Positions 1 through 7,900 of a stretch of DNA of 10,791 nt are shown piece after piece. The notes under the pieces are model-generated. The model was given only the letters and a program-made list of their open reading frames with translations, had not been told where the DNA came from and did no database searches. Source of the stretch: an uncultured Bacteroidales bacterium. GTDB lineage: Bacteria; Bacteroidota; Bacteroidia; Bacteroidales; Paludibacteraceae. Position numbers and translations under genes: made by a program. Position 1 is the stretch's first letter. Each line of letters begins with the position of its first letter. The DNA lies in NCBI GenBank assembly GCA_937892015.1, contig CALAUY010000163.1, positions 1 through 10,791 on the forward strand. Direction: 5' to 3'.

Positions 1-131
1 TAAAACCTGCTTATAAGCAAGCTTAGAGACAGCTTTTTCTATCAATTTGCATCACTCTGCGAGTAAAAAGCATTCAAAGAAATAAACCTAAAAAGCATTT
101 TGATTAGGGAGGAACACGAATCATACGCACA
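1..131. other. Intergenic left edge, no gene seen
   Basis: I find no coding region here. The stretch is AT-rich. It contains a 10-bp palindrome GCTTATAAGC at 9-18 and a weak AAGC/GCTT stem ending in a T-run near 34-38, which could be the remnant of a terminator for a gene outside the window but is too short to call. The 11-mer TAAAAAGCATT occurs at 64-74 and again at 89-99, a direct repeat with 25-base spacing and no obvious role. A 129-codon open frame that starts at a TTG at 100 is not treated as a gene because it reads through repeats and through a promoter. Confidence 0.5.
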
Positions 132-169
132 GCGAAGCGATCGTCCGCAGCGCAGCGTAGGGAAGAAAC
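132..169 (+). repeat. 38-bp module, left copy
   Basis: This GC-rich block begins GCGAAGCGATCGTCCG and ends GCGTAGGGAAGAAAC. A second copy lies in the same orientation at 1709-1746. The two match at 34 of 38 positions, differing at module positions 7, 11, 17 and 31, with no gaps. In both places the module is followed without a gap by decamers ending in TCAAAC, and its own last bases (AGAAAC) resemble the end of a decamer. It stands out against AT-rich surroundings. I see no strong internal palindrome, so it does not resemble an integron attC site or an insertion-sequence end. Function is unknown. Confidence 0.85.
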
Positions 170-278
170 CATTTCAAACTATTTCAAACTACTTCAAACC
201 ATCTCAAACCATCTCAAACTACTTCAAACCATCTCAAACAACATCAAACCATTTCAACCACCTCAAACAACCTCAAAT
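170..278 (+). repeat. TCAAAC decamer array, left
   Basis: About 11 head-to-tail copies of a 10-bp unit, roughly YAYYTCAAAC. Nine regular units run from 170 to 259 (CATTTCAAAC, TATTTCAAAC, TACTTCAAAC, CATCTCAAAC and so on, the ninth ending CAACC). A 9-base unit and a final ACCTCAAAT-type unit follow. The first four bases vary while TCAAAC is almost invariant. The + strand of the whole array contains no G. The 10-bp period is close to one helical turn, so the AAA runs lie nearly in phase. This is not a CRISPR array, because the unit is far too short and there are no spacers. Confidence 0.92.
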
Positions 279-328
279 TCTGCCTGTTTGTATCATTGTT
301 AGGGTGCGGAATTTAAGAAAGAGTTTAC

Positions 329-383
329 TTTTCTTCACATACGTGCGCACAATGTGCTCGCGCGCTTGCGTATGTCAAAAAAA
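329..383. repeat. Imperfect inverted repeat with Z-DNA-prone core, overlapping promoter
   Basis: Arms 329-343 and 369-383 pair at 13 of 15 positions, and the inner seven bases (ACATACG against CGTATGT) pair perfectly. The 25 bases between them, with the arms, contain alternating purine-pyrimidine runs including GTGCGCAC (343-350) and CGCGCGC. There is also a small GCACA-A-TGTGC dyad at 347-357. Alternating CG/CA tracts favour Z-DNA, and the dyad could extrude under supercoiling. The right arm lies inside the spacer of the promoter at 366-396, so any protein or structure formed here should affect transcription of the downstream nuclease gene. No binding protein can be named from sequence. Confidence 0.6.
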
Positions 384-396
384 AGTTGTACCTTTG
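366..396 (+). promoter_or_regulatory. Bacteroidota-type promoter for the nuclease gene
   Basis: A TTG at 366-368 and TACCTTTG at 389-396 are 20 bases apart. This matches the known Bacteroidota consensus for the primary sigma factor (-33 TTTG or TTG, -7 TAnnTTTG, spacing about 19-21). The spacer includes an eight-base A run. Transcription would start near 402-405, giving a leader of about 100 bases before the ATG at 505. That leader contains a possible 18-codon reading frame (ATG 433, TGA 487-489) whose translation is uncertain. I see no second consensus promoter before the giant gene, so this one may serve the downstream genes too. Confidence 0.8.
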
Positions 397-504
397 CAGT
401 CGCGTTTTGTGGGGTCATATGAATATCTGCCCATGATTCGCACAGATAGAATGATAATTGTGGTTGATTCAACTCAAAATAGATATTGACAAAAGCGAAA
501 CTGA

Positions 505-1656
505 ATGACAAAACAAACCAACATAGAATCAGGGCAGATGGAATGGCATGACGCAGTCAAGGCAATAAAACAAGCTATTCTCGAAAGCCAATATAGGGCA
601 GCTAAGGGCGTAAATGCCGAACAGTTGTCACTGTATTTCGGCGTAGGTCGATATATCTCAGAAAACTCTCGAAGGTTTTTTTGGGGAACAGGCGCAATAG
701 AGAGGATTAGCGAGCAACTGCAAAAAGAACTGCCGGGATTAAGGGGCTATTCTGCTGCTAATCTCAAGTTCATGCGTCTGTTCTATGAGGCTTGGATGCC
801 TGTTCTTTCTGCATTTGATGATAAATCGATAGCCACGGCTACCGAAAATCTTGGGGCGGTTCAAACCCATCTTCTTGCACCTTCAAATCGATTGCCATCG
901 GCTATCGATTTGAAGCTTGATGAGTTTTTGGGAATTGGTTTTTCTCACCATTTGGAAATACTTCATAAAACCGAGGATGTGGCGGAAAGAGTGTTCTACA
1001 TCCACCAAACTTATGTCAATAGATGGGATAAGTACCGCCTGCGTGATATGCTAAAAGCTGATTTCTACCACCACCAGGGTTCACTTCCTAATAACTTCTC
1101 AAAGACCATTCCGGCTGCGACTGGTGCTATCCGTGCCATAGAGATGTTCAAGGATGAGTATCTGCTGGACTTTATCAATGTGGAGGAAATAGGGGCGCGT
1201 GATTTAGCAGATGTGGACGAACGCGAGGTGGAGCAGGCTATTGTGAACAACGTAAAGAACTTCATTATGACTTTCGGGCGTGACTTCACTTTTGTCGGCA
1301 ATCAATATCATTTGGAAAAGTTTGGACATCATAGTTTCCCCGACTTGTTGTTCTATAACCGTGAGTTGGCAGCCTTGGTTGTGGTCGAATTAAAAAGAGG
1401 CGATTTCAAACCGGCCTACCTCGGACAACTGAGCGCCTATTTACGAATACTTGACTCTGAAGTAAAGAAGCCTTTTGAAAATCCCAGCATCGGTATTGTT
1501 CTTTGCAAAAGCGCCGACAAGAGTTTTGTGGAGTTCTTAATCCAAGGCTACGATAACCCCATGGGTGTGGCAACATACAAAAGCGAAGAAGATGTCCGCA
1601 AGGTTCTTCCTTCCGAAGAAGAGCTCCGTCGTGTGATGGACAATAAAGAAGAATAA
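505..1656 (+). CDS. YhcG/DUF1016-family PD-(D/E)XK nuclease domain protein
   Basis: A 383-residue protein with the two-part DUF1016 architecture. The N-terminal domain spans about residues 12-175 and includes the family-typical FSHHLEIL (146-153) and NRWDKYRLRDML stretch. The C-terminal PD-(D/E)XK domain spans about residues 200-365. Catalytic-type residues are present: FPDLLFY with D280, then VVVELKRG with E295 and K297. The following LGQLSAYL and NPSIGIVLCK also match the family. Length is ordinary for full-length members. The start is firm: an in-frame TGA (502-504) directly precedes the ATG. A promoter lies about 110 bases upstream. Relatives are predicted DNA endonucleases, often found in genomic islands or beside restriction-modification genes, but no precise substrate is established. 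Here no methylase or specificity subunit is adjacent. The gene sits alone between two copies of one compound repeat. A role in defence or in acting on those repeats is inference only. Confidence 0.93.
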   Translation: MTKQTNIESGQMEWHDAVKAIKQAILESQYRAAKGVNAEQLSLYFGVGRYISENSRRFFWGTGAIERISEQLQKELPGLRGYSAANLKFMRLFYEAWMPVLSAFDDKSIATATENLGAVQTHLLAPSNRLPSAIDLKLDEFLGIGFSHHLEILHKTEDVAERVFYIHQTYVNRWDKYRLRDMLKADFYHHQGSLPNNFSKTIPAATGAIRAIEMFKDEYLLDFINVEEIGARDLADVDEREVEQAIVNNVKNFIMTFGRDFTFVGNQYHLEKFGHHSFPDLLFYNRELAALVVVELKRGDFKPAYLGQLSAYLRILDSEVKKPFENPSIGIVLCKSADKSFVEFLIQGYDNPMGVATYKSEEDVRKVLPSEEELRRVMDNKEE

Positions 1657-1659
1657 AAC

Positions 1660-1705
1660 TATTTCAAACAACATGAAACCATCTCAAACTATTTCAAACA
1701 ACATC
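1660..1705 (+). repeat. TCAAAC decamer array, right block A
   Basis: Four decamers (TATTTCAAAC, AACATGAAAC, CATCTCAAAC, TATTTCAAAC) run from 1660 to 1699, followed by a partial AACATC that leads into the second 38-bp module. The array starts only three bases after the nuclease stop codon (TAA 1654-1656), so it would be transcribed as the 3' untranslated region. One unit carries TGAAAC, the only G in the block. The units are of the same types as in the left array, which shows common origin. Confidence 0.9.
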
Positions 1706-1708
1706 CAC

Positions 1709-1746
1709 GCGAAGTGATTGTCCGAAGCGCAGCGTAGGTAAGAAAC
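1709..1746 (+). repeat. 38-bp module, right copy
   Basis: Direct repeat of 132-169 at 34 of 38 positions, beginning GCGAAGTGATTGTCCG and ending GCGTAGGTAAGAAAC. The offset between copies is 1577 bp and includes the left decamer array, the promoter and the nuclease gene. Here decamers flank the module on both sides, while the left copy has decamers only on its right. That difference suggests the right-hand locus keeps a longer form of the compound repeat, or that the left one lost its outer decamers. Confidence 0.85.
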
Positions 1747-1821
1747 AACATCAAACAATATCAAACCATCTCAAACTATTTCAAACAATATCAAACAATA
1801 TCAAACAATATCAAACAATAT
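1747..1821 (+). repeat. TCAAAC decamer array, right block B, abutting giant gene
   Basis: Seven decamers run from 1747 to 1816, plus a partial AATAT to 1821. Units at 1757-1766, 1787-1796, 1797-1806 and 1807-1816 are identical (AATATCAAAC), and the last three are consecutive. The + strand has no G, so the transcript should be unstructured and A-rich, which suits ribosome entry in Bacteroidota, where Shine-Dalgarno pairing is little used. The array ends 16 bases before the ATG at 1833 and leaves no room for a separate promoter. The run of identical units is prone to slippage in 10-bp steps, so copy number may differ between strains. Confidence 0.9.
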
Positions 1822-1832
1822 ACTTGCTCACG

Positions 1833-1916
1833 ATGAAACAGATGATAAAAGATATATTCCGCAAACTACTCCTCCTGCTCCTCTTCGTCTCCATAGGAGT
1901 CGGCGAGGCGTGGGGC
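1833..1916 (+). other. Sec signal peptide of the giant protein
   Basis: Residues 1-28 have basic residues K2, K6, R10 and K11, then a run of six leucines followed by FVSIGVG, then EAWG. Alanine at -3 and glycine at -1 fit signal peptidase I. No cysteine follows the hydrophobic run, so this is not a lipoprotein. The GEAWG-type ending is common in large Bacteroidales surface proteins in my recollection. A Sec signal is required for a T9SS substrate, which agrees with the C-terminal sorting domain. Confidence 0.88.
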
Positions 1917-4900
1917 GCAAGTGAGACGCGAACATGGGAAGCAAAAACTGCAGTGGCATCTGGTAAAGGAACAGCGAATGCATACATTTATACTTATAAT
2001 TTGAATGCGGAGGATACTGAAGACAATCATAAGTCCACGTTAGGTTCCACACTAGTCACCGCAACGAAAAGTGAAACTCATTCTGATTATTGGGTTGGTC
2101 TTATTAAGTTTGAAGCAAGTATTCAATTCCTTACTTACCGTTATTGCAAATTTTCTGCAACTGCAAGTACAGGATACACCTTTGCGGGATGGTATGCTAC
2201 CAAAACTGCATCCAACAGTACTTCCACTTCTACCCCTTATAAGCCACAAAATGCCTCTAATAGTGGTATGTCTTATACCTACTATGCAAAATTCACCCCC
2301 AACACTTATACGATCTCTTTCAATGCCAATGGCGGAACGGGTTCAATGTCGAGAGTAAGTTGCACGTACGATGTTAACACAACTTTACCCTCCAACACTT
2401 TCACTCGTACAGGATACACTTTTTCAGGCTGGAACACGAAAAAAAATGGGACTGGCACTAGTTATACCAATGGCGCGACTATTAAGAACCTCACAGCCAC
2501 GGATGGTGAAACTGTGACTCTCTACGCTCAGTGGACGGCAAACAAATACGATGTAACGTTTGATGAGAATTATACTGAAGGTTCGACAACAACTATAGAG
2601 CAAACTTACGATTCTAAATATTCGTTGCCCACTCCCACTCGTGACGGCTATAACTTTGTCGGGTGGTTTACCTCTTCCACTGCCGAACAAGGCACGCAAA
2701 TAACTACTTCAACCACCGTTAAAATAACCGATGACCAAACCCTCTATGCCCATTGGAAGCCGGTGTTTAATTTCTCCGTTTCTGCCGATATTGTTAGTGT
2801 GAGCAATAGTTCTTGGGGAAATCCCAATGCCGGCATTACATCGCAGGTAGTGGGCGGTGAAACGGATGCATCTTCCACCCAAACGGCTACTTTTACAGCC
2901 AATACTGCCGAGAACTGTACGTTTGAGGGATGGTATTCGACAGCAGATATTGACCCGGAAAATGATACTCCTGTTTCGACAGCAACCACTTATACTCAGT
3001 CATTGACCAACTCCACTCCCGGCAGTACGGAATCTCTTACTCTCTATGCGTACTACAAGCACAACCAAACGCTTTCGTGGGTTGACCCGGATTTAGACAC
3101 CGACGAGCCACTGGTCGTGGGCAAATCTATTGGTGAGAATCAAGTTAACACTGCCGCCATCTCGTCAGAAGGGCAAACAGTTACTTACACCTCTTCTAAC
3201 TCCACTGCTTTGTCTGTAGATGCAGACGGTAACCTAACTCCTCTTAAAGAAGTGATAGGAACAGTCACTATCGCAGCAACAGCGGGCAATGACTCGTACA
3301 ATACCGTTTCCATCACTCGCGAGTTTATCGTTAAAGAGAAGAAAACGCCGGTATTTGACCCTGCATCAGGTACAACATTCGACAAGAAAGTGGATGATGA
3401 CATAACCATCACCCTCGACAAGGTGAGTGATGGTCTTGACGGTGACTTCAAAGTCAGTGCAAGTACTGATAATGTTGTCAGTTGGTCTCGTTTCGGCAAC
3501 ACACTCACTGTCCATTGCGACCATGCCAGCTCTACCACCCTGACCCTTACTCAAACGGAAAACGATGACATCTTTGCCGCCACCGCCACCTATACCATCA
3601 ATGTGACTCGATATGAGAATACCTTGTCGATGACTATCCCAAACAGTTACTATGTGGGAGAAACGAAGGATGTTACATTTACAGATAATAATAGTGACGC
3701 AGATATTGAGGTAAAGATAAAAGGAACTATCGACACCGGCCAACGTAATCCCGACACCAATTATCAAGACAGCGTTATCAGTTATGCTGATGGGAAGATA
3801 ACCGCTTGGAATAAAGGTACTGCCACCATCACCTTCACCCAACCCCAAAACAACAAATACGACGGCTTCACCACAACGGTAAACGTGACAGTTGAGAAAA
3901 TTGCCAACACCCTTAATCCGACTATTACTGCTACATCGCTCTTGGTAGAGGGAACTGCCGCCATCACTATGGAAGGCGAGAATAACGATGTGACGGATAA
4001 CCCCATTAGTGTGGTTATTTCAAATCAATCGACTCCTACGCATCCTAATCCCAGTGATGGTACTAATATCATCACCTATTCTAATGGCGTAATTACAGCT
4101 CAGAATGCTGGCACGGCTAAAATAACCATCTCACAAGTTGAAGATTATAAGTATTACGCCGCTACTACGAAAGAGTTCAATATAACTGTTGAAAAGCACT
4201 CGAACACGATAAAGGTCAACAACACTGCAACCTCGTATTCGACCTCACTGAACTACGCTTCTACAAAAAATATATCGATTACGCGTGATAATCAGAACTC
4301 TGTGCCAACCGTTTCTGCCTCTTCCGACTCAACTATAGCCACATATGCCGGTACCGGCGAGAGTGGAACACTTACCACCTATTTCACTCAGGGCACTGCC
4401 ATATTCTCTGTCTCTCAAGCTGAGGACTATAAGTACCAAGCCGGTTCAGCAACCATAACGGTGACTGTAAGTAAATTGACTCCCTCAACATGTTATTTGA
4501 TAAATGAGAGTTCTGAACACACACTTAATGGTAGTTCTTGTACCTGCTCGTGGAATAACGAAATAGAAGGTGTTGCAGGGACACTAACATTTGAGGGGAG
4601 AAGATCTTCGACTGGTTATGGGTCAATTAGTGTGGATGGTGAAAAAAGTGATGGAACTTGGAATAAAAATGTGTACTCAATTAGTGGAAATGCATTGAGT
4701 GGAGATTTAGACGATAGCTACAATTCTTACTCAAAAGTGTTAACTCCATCTCTCATGGGCTTGCGTTTTAGCGATGATGGGTATTTGGCTAAATATGTTA
4801 AAAACATCAAAGTTACCCGCAAAACTTTTCTCCGTACTACGGAAAGTTCACTTAATTTCGGCACAACCCTTGAGAGCCAAACTGTAGCGCGGCAGTTCTA

Positions 4901-7900
4901 TGTGGAATGGAGTAGCAGTAATACAGGTGATATCTTACTTTCTTGCGACAACCCGCATTTTACTGTTTCTCCGGACAGGATTACAAATACCGATTGTGCA
5001 AGCGGAAGAACGCTTGTCATAGTCACTTATTTAGCCGATGAGCATCCGACGACTGGAGACATCACCCACTCAGGCACTATCACTATCTACGACAAGGGAC
5101 GTGTCAAGACTGTGAATGTCATCGGAACCACACAACCGAAGTATAATCTCGTTGTAAGCGGTCAGAATCAGTCCATACAAGTGGAGGACAATTTAGCTCT
5201 GAGTGACCTCATAACATACAACTATGAGGGTAATGACGTTGTTCCTGTTGTGCCCCAGTATGTAGCCACGGCCGACGAGCACACCCAACAGTTCTATTTC
5301 ACTATCGCCATTGACGAAATAAGTGACATTCGCACCGGTTGTCCCGCCAATACAGACGAGGTAGTAGTAACGTACAACTCCGTAAATCATCAATTCCACG
5401 CCTGCAATGCTGGAAAGGTGACCGTGACGTTCGTCCAATTAGAGGATAATGGAACTCCCGCTGATGGCTCTCCCGCTGTCAATGCCGGAATGCAGGTAAA
5501 TGGAGAACATGTAACTTCTGTCTCTTACACTATCACCGTCACGAAACATGAACCCAAGTTCGTTTGGAATTATGGTAAAAATAATCAGAATTTAGGAATC
5601 TATTTTAATCACAATACTACTAATGAGCCGGCTAATCCGTATGAGGATTATATAAAAGGCTCGCAGAATTACAACGATGGCTGTACACTGACTGTTACCT
5701 CGTCTGACGAAACGGTGGCAACGATTTCATTGGCATCGGCAGATGCTCACGAAGCAGATTTATCTACGTACAACAACTACACATACAATCCGACATATTC
5801 GGCACAATCGACCGATGTGACCATTGCACAGGCAGAGAACTATTACTGGAATTACGCTTCAGAGACAAAGACAGTTACGCCATCTTTCGCATCTAACCAT
5901 GTGGAGTTTACCATCAATAGTTCTACTATCTACAATGCTTTGAACCCCTCTACGAATGGAACTATTTATTATGATGGGGGAACTAACATTAGGTTCAATG
6001 AAAACAGCTGGACTAAAAATGAGAATTGGGTGATTATTACGTTTACCGGAATCCCCGACAAGTTGAAATTCAGTACTTCGACATCTACATATAGTGGTTT
6101 TTCTCCTGCAAATGGTGACCATAATTTTTACATATACGAAAGTTCGGATGGTGCATCTTGGCAATCCGTGTGGGAAAATACCGATGATTTGAGCACATCT
6201 AACAATGAAGTGCAGTTGCAACCAACAACTCGACAACTCAAATTTAGATATTATGGTAGGCGCTATGGTTATTACGAAAACATCACCGTCACAGAACTTC
6301 ACCAATTCTATGCTAATCCGGACGAAATGAATTTTGGTTTAGTCAATTCAGAGCACGCACCCAGAGAGTTGGTTCAGTTTGTGCATGCAAATGCAGGATA
6401 CAAAGTGCAAGTAGAGGGCTCGGAACATTTCACAGTAGAGCCTCTCATTTTGCCGAACACCGGTGGGGAGAGAATGGGAATTGAGTATTTAGCGATAACC
6501 TTCCACCCTGTTTCCAATGTTTCTACCACTTATAATGAAGATATTCATATCACTGACGAGATAGGTAATACTGAAACGATACATGTACTTGGTGAGGCCA
6601 CGACATTAAGTGTGCCTGAATTTACATGGAATCCCTTAGAGCGGCCATATTACTGTTCGCCATCCGACCAACCTGATTCCACGTATTACATACCCAATGT
6701 GTTCTCCAGTACAAACACGAACCCTACCGCTACAATAACATACACATCTTCAGACGAATCGATTGCTAAAGTTGTGGATGGTTATTTATACATTTATACC
6801 AAAGATAACCAAACGCCACAAGAAGTCACGATTACTGTTACGCAAGCGGGAATAGACAACGAGTGGATTCCACGTACCGAATCCTATACATTTAAGCCAC
6901 GCGTAAAGCCCGACTTATCTGTACCATTTGTCATGACCGAAGAGGTGTACAACATGGCATATACGGGATATAGTCAGCTATGGGAGCTTAAGAACTTTAC
7001 ATGGAAAGAAAAAACCGATGTTTATAGATGGGATGCGTCGAGTGGAATTAAATTAGGAGGCGATAATACCACTGCATGGGCAGACGCAACTGCCTTCACA
7101 CACCCATATCTTCCGGCCATGACGTGGGATGATAAGTATATTATTTTCGAGTTTGATGGCGAGCCCGATAGTCTTTCTTTCCAGTATCGCACCAATCTCT
7201 GGTCAGCCACATCTGCAGAATGGAGTGTGGAGGTCCGTAGTTCAGAGCCAACAAGTCGTGACAAAAATTGGACCGTCGTTTGGCGTGATGAGGATCGAGG
7301 CAGTTCTGATTGGTCTGAAAAAGTGAGTGTGGCACTTCCACATAATGCACGTTTTGTCAAATTGTGCTATTCAGGCAACTTTGCCGGATATTTCAAAGAT
7401 GTTACCATTACTGCTTTTGATGGGACTTATTTCTTACAAGCACCAAACAATGGTCCGTATGTCAGTCGATTGAGCACGACAAGCAGCCATCGCGCAGTTA
7501 CCGATGATTACGGAATTGCTTTTAACAAAACCCGCGTAAGTAATGACGACAATTCTATGATTAACACTCGCTTCCAATATGTGGACAATGGTCAGTTCTT
7601 AAGTCGTATTGTGGAGAATAACGAAGTGGTATCTAACACAACTCAGTATCTCCGTTTTGACGAGCAAGAACAAGATGATGGAACGATTATATTAGGCAAT
7701 CCGATGAATAGTACCACCCGGAAGTATGTGACAATCAACACTGACAGCACATTGTCCATGATTACCGATAAGGACAATGCGACAAGGTGGACGTTAGTGC
7801 GACCGAATCTCCATCAAAAAGCAATGGACGATTTGAATGATGCTCAAGTGCGCAGTGCTACTACGGAGTTTGGCGAAGAGATTGCTTCGTTGGGCAAACT

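Noticed and set aside
329..383. Invertible promoter (inverton)
   Set aside because: The arms enclose only 25 bases and not the whole promoter, which is too small for a site-specific inversion, and no invertase gene is in the window.
100..489. 129-codon open frame starting at TTG
   Set aside because: It reads through the 38-bp module and the 10-bp array (giving an artificial 10-residue repeat), then through a consensus promoter. It has no plausible start signal and no recognisable domain.
505..1656. Part of a type I restriction-modification locus
   Set aside because: DUF1016 genes often lie in such loci, but no hsdM, hsdS or hsdR sequence is adjacent within the window.
132..1746. Integron cassette with attC sites
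   Set aside because: The 38-bp module lacks paired attC-like core sites and a folded-back structure. The cassette carries its own promoter, and no integrase is seen.
170..1821. CRISPR array near a nuclease
   Set aside because: Units are 10 bp with no unique spacers, and the nuclease belongs to the DUF1016 family rather than to any Cas family. No cas genes are present.
1824..1832. TTG start for the giant gene
   Set aside because: The ATG at 1833 is in frame, gives a better-shaped signal peptide, and leaves the array fully outside the gene. The TTG would add only three residues.
3366..3848. 160-codon minus-strand open frame, and other antisense frames inside the giant gene such as 9390-9893
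   Set aside because: They lie wholly within a strongly supported gene with clear domains and have no recognisable product, so they are shadow frames.
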